Positions 24,061 through 32,889 of a DNA stretch of 40,020 nucleotides are shown here, piece after piece. Every line of letters starts with the position of its first letter. The stretch's first letter is position 1. The notes below the pieces were generated by a model. The model was given only the letters and a program-made list of their open reading frames with translations, was not told the origin of the DNA and made no database searches. The DNA is from an uncultured Collinsella sp. (lineage in GTDB: Bacteria > Actinomycetota > Coriobacteriia > Coriobacteriales > Coriobacteriaceae): NCBI GenBank assembly GCA_937934165.1, contig CALGZX010000033.1, positions 1 through 40,020 of the forward strand, given 5' to 3'. A program made the position numbers and the translations under genes.

Positions 24061-25524
24061 CTACTCCATCATGTCGAGGACGGAGGGGCGAAGCTCGTTC
24101 TCAGCAGCCTCGGGATCGGTTTCGCGCAGGCGGTTGATGTAGCGGTTGTACCACATCACGGCAAGGCCCAGGAAGACAACCACGCCGCCGACGTTGTAGA
24201 CCAGCGTCAGCCACAGAGGCTGATCGAGCGGAATGGTGCCGCAGATAAGCACGAAGCAGAAGACCACAAGCAGGAATGCAGCAATGACCAGGCCAAAGGT
24301 GCGCGAACCCATGCGGAAGCCACGGGGAGCAGCGTCGAAGTTCTTGCGCAACATAAAGTAGGCAAGCAAGATCAGCAGCGGCGGGAGCAGAGCGGTGGCA
24401 GCCGTCATGTTGGTGACGATCATGAGCAGGTCGTCGAGGTTACCGGAGCCCAGGGCCGGGATGATCAGGATGGGGACGACGATGGCGAACTGCAGCCAGG
24501 CAGCGCGGGCAGGAATGCCGTGCTCGTTGAGCTCGACGATCTTGCTACCAAAGACGCCCTTGGGGATCTCGGTGAAGAACACCTTGATGGGAGCGGAGGT
24601 CCACATCATGAGGGAGCCCAGCGTGGCGGCGAGAAGGATCAAGCCGATGGCGCGCGTAGACACTTCCATGGGAATGCCAAAGTGGGCAAAGACAGCGCCG
24701 AATACGTCGAAGATACCGGTGGAGATGGCAACGCCGCCCTCGGGGATGAACAGGTTAACCAGCAGCGAAGCGCCTGCATACAGAAGGCCGATGGTCAGGC
24801 CGGCGATAACGACGGTGCGCACGAAGGCCTTGACGCCACCCTTAAGGTCGTTAAGGAACACGCCGACAGACTCAGCGCCGCCAACGCCCTGGATGATCCA
24901 GGCAAGCGTACCGAAGAAGCCCCACGCAGTTGCGAAGTTGCTCATGTCGGGAGCCATGTTAGCGGGAGTAGGAGCCGTAGCGAACTCAACGCCGCCAAAG
25001 GCAGCAGCCAGGGACAGCAGGATGAACACGGCGGTCAGGCCGAGAGCCGCGGTCGAACCGAAGGAGGAAATGGAGCCGATCCACTTAGCGCCCTTGGTCG
25101 AAACCCACGTGGCGATAGCAAAGACAACGATCTCGATAATGGTGATCCACAGCTGCGAAAGCTCGGCGTTGGCACCAAAGAACACGTAGCTCGCGTAGAT
25201 GATGACGTTGGGCAGGACGGACGCAAAGAAGAACAGGTTAACGAACCAGTAGCTAAATGCCGTCAGGAACGCCCAGCGGCCGCCCATCGAGGTCTTGACC
25301 CATGCGTACACGCCCGACTCGGAGTCCTTGTTAAGGCCGACGAACTCGGCGGTAACCAGGGTATAGGGGACAAAGTACAAAAGCGTGCCGAAGAAGAACG
25401 ACGGCGCGGCTGCTAAGCCGATGGCCGCGTTGTTGTTGATGATGTTCTTGATACCGAACACGGCGGCGACCGTCATGCCCAGCAGAGCGAACGAACCAAT
25501 CGTTCCTCGTTTTTCAGAGCTCAT
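24061..25524 (-). CDS. APC-superfamily amino acid permease
   Basis: 487 residues with about twelve membrane segments. The first helix region IGSFALLGMTVAAVFGIKNI and the ESGVYAWV stretch after helix 2 are typical of amino acid/polyamine/organocation permeases. The overall look is close to the glutamate:GABA antiporter-like and YjeM-like branch. The substrate cannot be fixed from sequence alone, and no decarboxylase or metabolic partner is adjacent. The ATG at 25524 follows GGGAGGG at short spacing. It ends in an acidic tail (DPEAAENELRPSVLDMME). It appears monocistronic, with its own terminator. Confidence 0.85.
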   Translation of the reverse strand: MSSEKRGTIGSFALLGMTVAAVFGIKNIINNNAAIGLAAAPSFFFGTLLYFVPYTLVTAEFVGLNKDSESGVYAWVKTSMGGRWAFLTAFSYWFVNLFFFASVLPNVIIYASYVFFGANAELSQLWITIIEIVVFAIATWVSTKGAKWIGSISSFGSTAALGLTAVFILLSLAAAFGGVEFATAPTPANMAPDMSNFATAWGFFGTLAWIIQGVGGAESVGVFLNDLKGGVKAFVRTVVIAGLTIGLLYAGASLLVNLFIPEGGVAISTGIFDVFGAVFAHFGIPMEVSTRAIGLILLAATLGSLMMWTSAPIKVFFTEIPKGVFGSKIVELNEHGIPARAAWLQFAIVVPILIIPALGSGNLDDLLMIVTNMTAATALLPPLLILLAYFMLRKNFDAAPRGFRMGSRTFGLVIAAFLLVVFCFVLICGTIPLDQPLWLTLVYNVGGVVVFLGLAVMWYNRYINRLRETDPEAAENELRPSVLDMME

Positions 25525-25554
25525 AAGCCCTCCCAATCATCTATTAAATGTCAT

Positions 25555-25594
25555 CTAAAACCGTCCGAGCTGCAAGTGCAAACACGGACGGCGC
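25555..25594 (-). terminator. Terminator of the ebg operon
   Basis: CCGTCCG (25561-25567) and CGGACGG (25585-25591) form a seven-pair stem. On the minus strand it is followed by TTTTAG. A second imperfect stem, AAGGGGAATGG (25602-25612) with CCATCCCCCTT (25633-25643), lies nearer the ebgC stop. Confidence 0.65.
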
Positions 25595-25677
25595 ACCTGC
25601 TAAGGGGAATGGGGAAAAGGGAGTCAACAAAGCCATCCCCCTTAACGGCGCGAAGCAAACGTCCAGGCGGACGAATA

Positions 25678-26133
25678 CTACTTGTTGGGGAAGGAATAAC
25701 CTTCGACTGTCACGTGCAGTACCACGACGCGGGGATCCGCGGCATCGGCCACGACACGGTAGGCCTCGTCAATTTCGACGACGGCAACGCCGCCGGCGGG
25801 AATCGTCACGGTCTCCCCCGTACCCTCAAAGCGCTCGCGATCATCGATATCGCTGTAGGCGCGGGTGCAGGTGAGGCCTGCCTTGGGGGCAACCTCGACA
25901 GTCAGGTCGCCGTCGAGCGGGGCGAGCACGGCATGATAGCGACGGTGACCGACCAGATCGGCGGTAGCCGCCTCGTGGGCGTTCACCCACCAATACACCA
26001 GCGAGTCGCCGATGGAGTACGCCACATCGTGCTGCAGTTCAGAAACGCCGTCGAGCGCCTGTCCGGTACGCATCCACTTCTTGACGGACTTCATCTGAGC
26101 GTCGAAATCGGCGCGCGAGTTAAAGACATGCAT
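25678..26133 (-). CDS. ebgC: Beta-galactosidase small subunit, EbgC type (YhcH/YjgK/YiaL fold)
   Basis: 151 residues. It begins MHVFNSRADFDAQMKSVKKW and ends in the cupin-like pattern HVTVEGYSFPNK. E. coli EbgC is needed for full activity of EbgA. It also resembles sugar-anomer or sialic-acid-related YhcH proteins, which explains the fold name. It starts three bases after the ebgA stop with GGAGG inside the gap and overlapping region, so the two are translated together. Context fixes the assignment: it is partnered by a GH2 beta-galactosidase. Confidence 0.88.
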   Translation of the reverse strand: MHVFNSRADFDAQMKSVKKWMRTGQALDGVSELQHDVAYSIGDSLVYWWVNAHEAATADLVGHRRYHAVLAPLDGDLTVEVAPKAGLTCTRAYSDIDDRERFEGTGETVTIPAGGVAVVEIDEAYRVVADAADPRVVVLHVTVEGYSFPNK

Positions 26134-26136
26134 GAC

Positions 26137-29100
26137 TTATGCCTCCTTAATGGGTGCCAGTGCCTGAGCCAGATCGGCAGACGTCAGCGGTCGCAGGGAC
26201 ACCTCAAAGCTGAAGCTCTCAAAACGGGTGCGATAGGAATCGAGCACCTCGGAACCCCAAGAGTTCGAACCAAGGCCGAGCAGCTGGTCGTTGATGTTGA
26301 CCGTAACCGTGTCGCCCTTGACAAGGTCGTAGACGTGCTTGGCGTTATCGATGGCCTCGCAGCTATAGGGCCATGCCGAGAACGAGAACGGATTGGAGGC
26401 AGCGTCAGCCGGACGCGTCACCAGCACGCCGTCACCGTGGCTAGAGCGCAGGGCAACCCAGCGGGTACCCTCGCGGTTGGCACAATCCTGGGGCATGACA
26501 TACGGCGTGAACATGTCGTCGACCGTAGTGCGGTAATGACCGACCGGGTTGGCGCGCAGCGAGTCCGGATAGTTCTCGCCCGGGCCGTGGCCATACCACT
26601 CGACGGCACGATCGCAACCGGGGACCTCAAAGGAGATGCCGATGCGCGGGATGATATCCGAGTAATCGCCGTAGGGCTCGCCGGAAACCTTGAGGTCGAC
26701 GCGACCGCTCGGAAGCACGGTGTAGACAAGCTCGACGCGCATGCCGAACGCACGGACGGGAGGAGCAATGCGTTGGCTCACGGTAACGGCGACCGCATTG
26801 CCGTCCTGCTTCCAAGAAACCTTGCGGGTGGACGTCTGCATTACATCGATGAAGTTGTCCTTCCACAGGGAGTCGTACTCCTGGGCGTGGTTGTCGACGA
26901 GCGGATGCCAAAAACCAACCTGGGGGCCAGAGGCCATGACGTCGCGGCCGGATGCCTTCCACTCGCTCACGGTGCCGTTTACCTTGCTGAAGGTCAGCTC
27001 GCCGTTGAGGGAGTGAATGCGAATCTCCTGCTCGGTCTCCTCGACCGTAAGCTCAGGACGAGTGGGGGCCGCAATGGCCGGCGCCGGATGGTTTGCGATG
27101 GCAAACTGGTTTGCGCCCAGTTGGAACATCGGCTCGCACCAGACGTGAGCGGCCATGGTGTAGGCGCGCACAGTCAGCAGGGTCTCGCCTACCGCGGCCT
27201 CGTGAATCACCAGCGGAAGCTGGACGGACTCACCGGGGGCAACCGCACCGGGCATGAGCGTCTTGCGGCAGACCACGTCGCCGTCCACCAGGGTCTCCGC
27301 CGACAGGCAAACATCCTCGAGGGTGGTAAACCAGCGCTTGTTGGTGACAGTCAGCTCGCCCGCCTCGGCGTCATAAGCCATGCGAACCGGGCAGATGACC
27401 TGGCCGTACTCGGTAAGGCCCGGGCTCGGCTGCTGCCAAGGGAACACCATGCCGTCGATGCAGAAGTTGCTGTTATTGGGGTAATCGCCGTTGTCGCCAC
27501 CATACATATCGTAGGCAACGCCGTCCTCGGTCACAGCAGCCAAACCGTGGTCGCACCATTCCCAGATAAACTGGCCTTGGATGCAATCCCAGCGATCGAA
27601 GACCTCCTGGTACTCGGACAGACCTCCGGGGCCATTACCCATGGAGTGGCCATACTCGCAGTTGATGCGCGGCTTGGGGAACGGATGCTCACCAAAGTCG
27701 TTCATCTGCGACACACGGGAGTACATCGTGGAAATGACGTCGACGGTATCGGCGTTGCGGTCCTCCTCGTAGTGGACCGGACGACCATCGAGCTCGTGAG
27801 CCTTGGCGTACATCGCGCGGATGTTGCAGCCATAGCCGCTCTCGTTGCCCAGCGACCACATGATGATGCACGCGTGGTTGCGCTCCTGCATCACCAGGCG
27901 CTCAATACGGTCGACGTAGGCCGGCTCCCATGCCGGGTCGTCGGTAACCAGGGCGATGTTGCCGATATTCTCGAAGCCGTGGCTCTCCATATCGGTCTCG
28001 GCGACCAGCATGATGCCATACTCATCACACAGCTCGTAGAAGCGCGGGTCATTGGCATAGTGAGAGGTGCGCACTGCGTTGATGTTGTGCTGCTTCATGA
28101 GCTCCAGGTCGCGGCGCATGCGATCGAGGCCCACGGCGCGGCCCTTGTGATCGTCGTGATCGTGGCGGTTGACGCCATGCATTTTAAAGTAAGTGCCGTT
28201 GAGGTAGATATGATTGCCCTCGACCGTCACCTCGGCAAGACCCTGGCGATGCGGGACGTACTCGCTCACCTTGTCGCCGTCGTAGACCTCAAACGTAAGA
28301 TCGTAGAGGAAGGGGTCCTCGGGATTCCAGAAGTGGGCATCGGTCACGCTGCACTCGGCATGGCTGTCGACGCACTCACCCGTAGCCACCACGTTCTCGC
28401 CATCGCTGAGCGTAAACACAACGCGGGAAGCGCCCTCGGCAACCGTATCGAGCGTGATCAGAGCGGCATCGCCCTCGCGGTGCGTGCGGAACCTAAAGTC
28501 GACCAGGTGCGCGGCGGGACGCTGCATAAGGTACACATCGCGGAAGATGCCCGAGGCCCACCACATGTCCTGATCCTCGATGTAGCTGCCATCGCTGTAC
28601 TGCAGGACCTTGACCGCAAACAGGTTGTCGCCCTCGACGAGCGCGTCGGTCACGTCGAACTCGGCAGACAGGCGCGAACCCTTGGTCATGCCGATATACT
28701 GACCGTTGACGTACAGCTCGCCATAGCTCTCGATGCCGTCGAAGCGAATAATCTCGCGAGCGCCGGCAGGAACGGCGGGAAGGTTGACGATGCGCTGGTA
28801 GACGCCCGTGGGGTCGTCGGAGGGAACGAACGGCTGATCAACCGGGAACGGGAAACCCTCGTCGGTGTAGGCAAGGTTGCCATAGCCGTCCACCTGCCAC
28901 AGGTGCGGAACCTCCACGTGATCCCACTCGGGCTTGTACGTGGAGAGTTCCTCGTTGGAGACGGCAGCGGGGCCCTCAAAGAGGCGGAACTGCCACGAGC
29001 CGGACAGCTGGACAAACCCGCGCGACAGCTCGCGGCTGTACGTTGCAGCGAGATCGGCGGTCTCGTAACCCATAAAGTACGCATGGGGTGCCAGGCGGTT

Positions 29101-29145
29101 CCTGTGGGTGAGCGCTTGGTTTTCCCAATCGTTAATGGCGTCCAT
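26137..29145 (-). CDS. ebgA: Beta-galactosidase large subunit (glycoside hydrolase family 2, EbgA/LacZ type)
   Basis: 1002 residues, in the usual range for LacZ/EbgA. It has the N-terminal sugar-binding domain (about 50-205), an immunoglobulin-like domain, the catalytic barrel (about 310-600) and the C-terminal Bgal_small_N domain. The acid/base Glu is at about 435 (WSLGNESG) and the nucleophile Glu at about 497 (NCEYGHSMGN). Other signatures are NINAVRTSHY and FIWEWCDHG. It hydrolyses lactose or related beta-galactosides in the cytoplasm, with no signal peptide. No lactose permease lies in the window. The ATG at 29145 follows AAGGAG. Three LacI-type operators precede it. Confidence 0.95.
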   Translation of the reverse strand: MDAINDWENQALTHRNRLAPHAYFMGYETADLAATYSRELSRGFVQLSGSWQFRLFEGPAAVSNEELSTYKPEWDHVEVPHLWQVDGYGNLAYTDEGFPFPVDQPFVPSDDPTGVYQRIVNLPAVPAGAREIIRFDGIESYGELYVNGQYIGMTKGSRLSAEFDVTDALVEGDNLFAVKVLQYSDGSYIEDQDMWWASGIFRDVYLMQRPAAHLVDFRFRTHREGDAALITLDTVAEGASRVVFTLSDGENVVATGECVDSHAECSVTDAHFWNPEDPFLYDLTFEVYDGDKVSEYVPHRQGLAEVTVEGNHIYLNGTYFKMHGVNRHDHDDHKGRAVGLDRMRRDLELMKQHNINAVRTSHYANDPRFYELCDEYGIMLVAETDMESHGFENIGNIALVTDDPAWEPAYVDRIERLVMQERNHACIIMWSLGNESGYGCNIRAMYAKAHELDGRPVHYEEDRNADTVDVISTMYSRVSQMNDFGEHPFPKPRINCEYGHSMGNGPGGLSEYQEVFDRWDCIQGQFIWEWCDHGLAAVTEDGVAYDMYGGDNGDYPNNSNFCIDGMVFPWQQPSPGLTEYGQVICPVRMAYDAEAGELTVTNKRWFTTLEDVCLSAETLVDGDVVCRKTLMPGAVAPGESVQLPLVIHEAAVGETLLTVRAYTMAAHVWCEPMFQLGANQFAIANHPAPAIAAPTRPELTVEETEQEIRIHSLNGELTFSKVNGTVSEWKASGRDVMASGPQVGFWHPLVDNHAQEYDSLWKDNFIDVMQTSTRKVSWKQDGNAVAVTVSQRIAPPVRAFGMRVELVYTVLPSGRVDLKVSGEPYGDYSDIIPRIGISFEVPGCDRAVEWYGHGPGENYPDSLRANPVGHYRTTVDDMFTPYVMPQDCANREGTRWVALRSSHGDGVLVTRPADAASNPFSFSAWPYSCEAIDNAKHVYDLVKGDTVTVNINDQLLGLGSNSWGSEVLDSYRTRFESFSFEVSLRPLTSADLAQALAPIKEA

Positions 29146-29178
29146 GGTGATGCTCCTTCGTCATCGTAGTGATTCTTG

Positions 29179-29278
29179 TGCAACCGGTTGTCCTTATCTT
29201 ACGGGCGATGCAAAAAACTGTGCAACCGGTTGTCCGCTGAACGGTCGATTTGGTCGGATTAACGGTGCAACCGGTTGT
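29179..29278 (-). promoter_or_regulatory. ebg promoter with three LacI-type operators
   Basis: TGCAACCGGTTGT occurs at 29179-29191, 29221-29233 and 29266-29278, centres 42 and 45 bp apart. On the minus strand TTGCAC (29225-29220) may be the -35 and TAAGAT (29201-29196) the -10, with an 18-bp spacer. The first operator directly follows the -10 and the second overlaps the -35. The divergent LacI protein at 29522-30538 is the likely binder. Half-sites (GGTTGCAA at 29403 and ACCGGT near 29418) upstream of that gene hint at self-control. Confidence 0.75.
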
Positions 29279-29454
29279 ACAACCGCGACACTTATGTCAC
29301 CCTGAGTATCGAAACTCAGCGCAAGACATCGTTCTCAAGCTTGTATGCAACCGCCACGCCCGCTGATATCTCACCCATACGAGACGTATTCGATTGCGGC
29401 TTGGTTGCAAAACGACACCGGTCACCGGATATCATGAACGCTGTTCAGGCGCAC

Positions 29455-29460
29455 TATAGT
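29455..29460 (+). promoter_or_regulatory. Candidate -10 of the ebg regulator gene
   Basis: TATAGT matches five of six -10 bases, 62 bases before the ATG at 29522. No strong -35 is seen. The half-site ACCGGT lies about 35 bases upstream. Confidence 0.35.
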
Positions 29461-29521
29461 AAGCTGTATCCGCACCAGCCCGTATCAGCGACAACATCGA
29501 CCGCATTCTCCAGGAGACGCC

Positions 29522-30538
29522 ATGACCCAATCAGTTCGCACCGCACCTACGCTTGCCGAGGTTGCCGCAGCTGCCGGCGTGTCGCGCTCCACGGCATCGC
29601 GCGCTCTCAACGATTCGCCCCGCATTAGCGAGGAAACCAAAAGGCGCGTCCGCGCGGCGGCCAAGGAAGTCAATTTTGTCCCCAACGCTCGTGGCCGAGC
29701 GCTCGCTGTCGGGCGCACGGAAATCATCGCCGTGCTCGTGACCGAGCCCCTAAGTGAACTCTTCAGCGACCCCACTTATAGCGAGTTTTTGAGCGGCATT
29801 ACTGAGGAACTGTCGGAGTCGTCCTATCTGCCCGTTATCTTGCAGGCGTCTTCTACGCATGAGCGCAACCGCGCACGCGAGCACTTTGAGCGCCGCTCGT
29901 TCGACGCCGTGATCGACGTCTCCCCCTACAAGGGCAGCGAGCTGCTCGAGGTACTGTGCGAGCTGGGCGTACCCACCGTGTTGTGCGGCCAGCTCGAGGG
30001 CCACCCCTATCGCGATGTGTTCTCGACAGTCTACTCTGACGACGAAGAGGGCGGACGCTTTGCGGCACTCGCCATAAAGGATCGCGGGCGCAAAGATATC
30101 GTCGCCGTGTTGGGACCGCAAGACAACCCCGCTGTTGCCGACCGCCTGCGCGGCTACCGCGCCGTCTTGGGCGAAGACCTCCCAAACGCAAACGTTATCT
30201 ATACCGGCTGGAACAGCGGAGACGGCTATCAGGCCATGCACCAGATTCTCGCGCGCGAGATCGCTTTCGATGGCGTGCTCTGCGGATCGGACCGTATCGC
30301 GGCTGGCGTCATCACCGCACTCAACGAGGCAGGCCTATCCGTTCCTGCGGACGTTTCTGTCGTCGGCTTCGACGATCACGAGATTGCGGCGCGCTGCGTC
30401 CCCGCGCTCACGACCGTCCGCCAGCCCCTGCGCGAAGAAGGACACATGGCCGCCAACATTGCGCTCGACATGATCAAGGGTGCCGAGCCCACCACCTCCG
30501 TGATGCACATGCAGCTGATCCAGAGAGACTCACTATAA
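29522..30538 (+). CDS. LacI-family transcriptional regulator, probable repressor of the ebg operon
   Basis: 338 residues. The helix-turn-helix and hinge read TLAEVAAAAGVSRSTASRAL then FVPNARGRALAVG (about 10-68), the classic LacI/GalR form. The effector-binding domain follows, ending in GFDDHEIAARCVPALTTVRQP, which is the family's standard C-terminal pattern. It is divergent from ebgA, with the TGCAACCGGTTGT operators between them. The ATG at 29522 follows CAGGAGA. By analogy it would release the operators on binding a galactoside; the actual effector is not known. It resembles LacI/GalR more closely than does the regulator at 18617. Confidence 0.9.
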   Translation: MTQSVRTAPTLAEVAAAAGVSRSTASRALNDSPRISEETKRRVRAAAKEVNFVPNARGRALAVGRTEIIAVLVTEPLSELFSDPTYSEFLSGITEELSESSYLPVILQASSTHERNRAREHFERRSFDAVIDVSPYKGSELLEVLCELGVPTVLCGQLEGHPYRDVFSTVYSDDEEGGRFAALAIKDRGRKDIVAVLGPQDNPAVADRLRGYRAVLGEDLPNANVIYTGWNSGDGYQAMHQILAREIAFDGVLCGSDRIAAGVITALNEAGLSVPADVSVVGFDDHEIAARCVPALTTVRQPLREEGHMAANIALDMIKGAEPTTSVMHMQLIQRDSL

Positions 30539-30545
30539 GAAACTG

Positions 30546-30712
30546 GGGGCAGGCTTTCCGCCAGACAGTTGTTGCGGAAAGCCTGTCCCGTTTGAGCGCT
30601 CATTCTGGGGCACAGTTTCCGTTAGACAGCTCAACCGGAAACTGTGCCCCATTATTTTGCCGAATACTGGGTCGCGCTTTCCCAAAGGCCCCCCTTTGGG
30701 AAAGCGCGACCC
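30546..30712. repeat. Three tandem long hairpins after the LacI gene
   Basis: Stem 1 pairs 30546-30561 with 30574-30589 (16 positions, one G-U). Stem 2 pairs 30606-30621 with 30636-30651 (16 perfect). Stem 3 pairs 30669-30688 with 30693-30712 (20 perfect). Loops 1 and 2 share AGACAG, so they look like related copies with diverged, still-paired stems. The 307-base gap at 30539-30845 holds only these and the aspS terminator. The first could end lacI transcription. Confidence 0.8.
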
Positions 30713-30784
30713 CTTCTGGACGCAGATTCCGGGTTGTAGTTTCCCGGCGCACGACGGCAAGCCTCCAAACCATGACGTCACGAC

Positions 30785-30822
30785 ATAAAAAAACGAGGGA
30801 AGGCACGTGTCCTTCCCTCGTT
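30785..30822 (-). terminator. aspS terminator
   Basis: AACGAGGGAAGG (30792-30803) pairs perfectly with CCTTCCCTCGTT (30811-30822). The minus strand continues with TTTTTT, a classic Rho-independent terminator. Confidence 0.92.
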
Positions 30823-30845
30823 ACAGGCAATATGTAGCCGCTTCC

Positions 30846-32633
30846 CTACATCAGGCGCAGGCTGACGTCCTTGAGCTGGGCGCCGCTAACAGCACTCGGG
30901 GCGCCCGACATGAGATCGGAGCCGCTGGCCGTCTTGGGGAACGCCATGACGTCGCGGATGGAGTCGGAGCCGGTGAGCAGCATGCACACGCGGTCCAGGC
31001 CCAGAGCGAAACCGCCCATCGGGGGCGCACCAAACTTGAGCGCCTCCATGAGGAAGCCGAACTGAGACTCGGCGCGCTCCTCGGTAAAGCCCAGGAGCTT
31101 GAGCATGGACATCTGCATCTCGGCGTTGTGGATACGCATACCGCCGCCGCCGGCCTCAAAGCCGTCCATGACAAAGTCGTAGGTGCAAGAACCGGCTGCC
31201 AGCGGATCGGCCTCAATCTTGGCGATGTCGGTCTCGGTCGGCAAGGTGAAGGGCTGATGCTCGGCAGCGTAAGCCTTGCGATCCTCGTCCCAATGGAACA
31301 GCGGGAAGTTAACGACCCACAGGAAGTCGTGGCCCTCGCGCTTGATCTCGAGCGCGTTGGCCATGTGAGAACGCATGCCACCCAGGATCTCGTCAGAGAG
31401 CAGGCGCGGACCGGCGGCGAACATCACAAGGTCGCCGGGCTCGACGTCCATGCGCTCGCGCAGAGCCGCCATCTCCTCGTCCGAGAAGAACTTGACGATG
31501 GGGCTGTTGATGGAACCGTCCTCGCGGAATGCGATCCAGGCCAGGCCCTTGGCGCCAAACGTGGAAGCCACGCCGGCAAGCTTATCGATCTTGGCACGTG
31601 CCCAGGCACCGGCGCCCTTGGCGTTGATGGCCTTGACGACAGAGCCCTCCTCGTTTGCGGCAGTCGCAAAGACCTTGAACTTGGAGTTGGCAAAGATGTC
31701 GGTCAGGTCGACCAGGTGCATGCCATAGCGGGTATCGGGCTTGTCGGAGCCATAGGTGTCCATGGCCTCCCAGTAGTCCATGCGACGCAGCGGCGTGGGC
31801 ATCTCGACGCCCATGCGGCCGAAGGCGTCGGCCAGGACCTCTTCGAGTGCGCTCATGACATCGTTCTGGTCCACGAAGGACATCTCGATATCGACCTGGG
31901 TGAACTCGGGCTGGCGGTCGGCGCGCAGGTCCTCGTCGCGGAAGCACTTGGCAACCTGATAGTAGCGCTCGACGCCACCGACCATGAGCAGCTGCTTTAG
32001 GAGCTGCGGGGACTGCGGCAGGGCGTAGAAGTTGCCCGGCTGAATACGGCTGGGAACGATGAAGTCGCGGGCGCCCTCGGGCGTGGACTTAAACAGGGAG
32101 GGCGTCTCGACCTCCATGAACTCACGGTTGTGCAGCGCCTCGCGAATGGCAAAGGTAAAGTCGGAGCGCAGCTTGAGGTTGGCCATCATCTCGGGACGAC
32201 GGAGGTCCAGATAGCGATAGCGTAGACGGGTGTCCTCGCTGGTCTCGATGCCGTCCTCGATCTGGAACGGCGGAGTGACGGACGTGTTGAGCACCTCGGC
32301 ATGGTCGGTCAGGACCTCGATCTCGCCGGTCGCGAGCTTGACGTTGGTGGTCTCCTCGCCACGGGAACGCACAACGCCGTGGATCTTGATGGGCCACTCG
32401 GGACGCATGGTCTCGGCAATCTTAAAGGCGTCGCCGTCGGAGTGCTCGGGGTCGAAGGTGAGCTGCGTGATGCCCTCGCGATCGCGAAGGTCGCAGAAAA
32501 TAAGGCCGCCGTGGTCGCGGCGACGGCTCACCCAACCGGTGAGGGTGACCTCTTCGCCCACGTTCTCGCGGCGAAGCTCGCCGCAAGTACGGGTGTGCAT
32601 GGAATGCTCGTCGATGGGACGGGTCTGGCTCAT
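30846..32633 (-). CDS. aspS: Aspartyl-tRNA synthetase
   Basis: 595 residues, a bacterial-type class II synthetase. The N-terminal anticodon-binding OB fold (about 15-110) has GWVSRRRDHGGLIFCDLRDR. Motif 2 is FRDEDLRADRQPEFTQVDIE, motif 3 is GGFALGLDRV, and the GAD insertion domain lies between. It charges tRNA-Asp. Whether it also charges tRNA-Asn cannot be judged here, since gatCAB is not in the window. The ATG at 32633 follows AAGGAGG. It is divergent from serB with a 256-base gap that holds both promoters and leader hairpins. Confidence 0.97.
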   Translation of the reverse strand: MSQTRPIDEHSMHTRTCGELRRENVGEEVTLTGWVSRRRDHGGLIFCDLRDREGITQLTFDPEHSDGDAFKIAETMRPEWPIKIHGVVRSRGEETTNVKLATGEIEVLTDHAEVLNTSVTPPFQIEDGIETSEDTRLRYRYLDLRRPEMMANLKLRSDFTFAIREALHNREFMEVETPSLFKSTPEGARDFIVPSRIQPGNFYALPQSPQLLKQLLMVGGVERYYQVAKCFRDEDLRADRQPEFTQVDIEMSFVDQNDVMSALEEVLADAFGRMGVEMPTPLRRMDYWEAMDTYGSDKPDTRYGMHLVDLTDIFANSKFKVFATAANEEGSVVKAINAKGAGAWARAKIDKLAGVASTFGAKGLAWIAFREDGSINSPIVKFFSDEEMAALRERMDVEPGDLVMFAAGPRLLSDEILGGMRSHMANALEIKREGHDFLWVVNFPLFHWDEDRKAYAAEHQPFTLPTETDIAKIEADPLAAGSCTYDFVMDGFEAGGGGMRIHNAEMQMSMLKLLGFTEERAESQFGFLMEALKFGAPPMGGFALGLDRVCMLLTGSDSIRDVMAFPKTASGSDLMSGAPSAVSGAQLKDVSLRLM

Positions 32634-32660
32634 ACCAGTGATCCTCCTTTATGGATCTGT

Positions 32661-32685
32661 GCCGCCCCGTGTCGTTCCGGGCGGC
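32661..32685 (-). other. Hairpin in the aspS leader
   Basis: GCCGCCCCG (32661-32669) pairs with CGGGCGGC (32678-32685) around eight bases. It ends about 12 bases before the aspS ribosome-binding site. A second stem, GCTGCG with CGCAGGC, is just upstream. The leader is too short and lacks the marks of a T-box. A TAAGAT in this region (near 32743-32748 on the minus strand) may be a weak -10. Confidence 0.4.
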
Positions 32686-32889
32686 GTCGTACAGATTTGC
32701 CCAGCCTGCGTAAACCGCGCAGCCAGACATGGCGTTCTATCTTATCGCACCCGCGTCGATGTGCCGCGAAAAAGTAGCTCTTGCCCAAAGACTTGACGGA
32801 GACGAAACAATTGACGCACCGCGGTCGTCGCTAAGGCGCGCTCCGTGCGACAATGTGCCCCAATACAACTGCACTCGGAAAGGCCCGCC

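Noticed and set aside
25576..29169. 1197-codon plus-strand frame opposite ebgC and ebgA
   Set aside because: It is unusually long but is an effect of GC-rich third codon positions. It crosses two genuine genes and both their signals and has no recognisable domain.
30592..30837. Short open frames over the hairpin array, including the region to the aspS terminator
   Set aside because: They consist of palindromic sequence read through on both strands and have no coding character.
32634..32760. T-box control of aspS
   Set aside because: The leader is too short and no T-box sequence or specifier stem was found.
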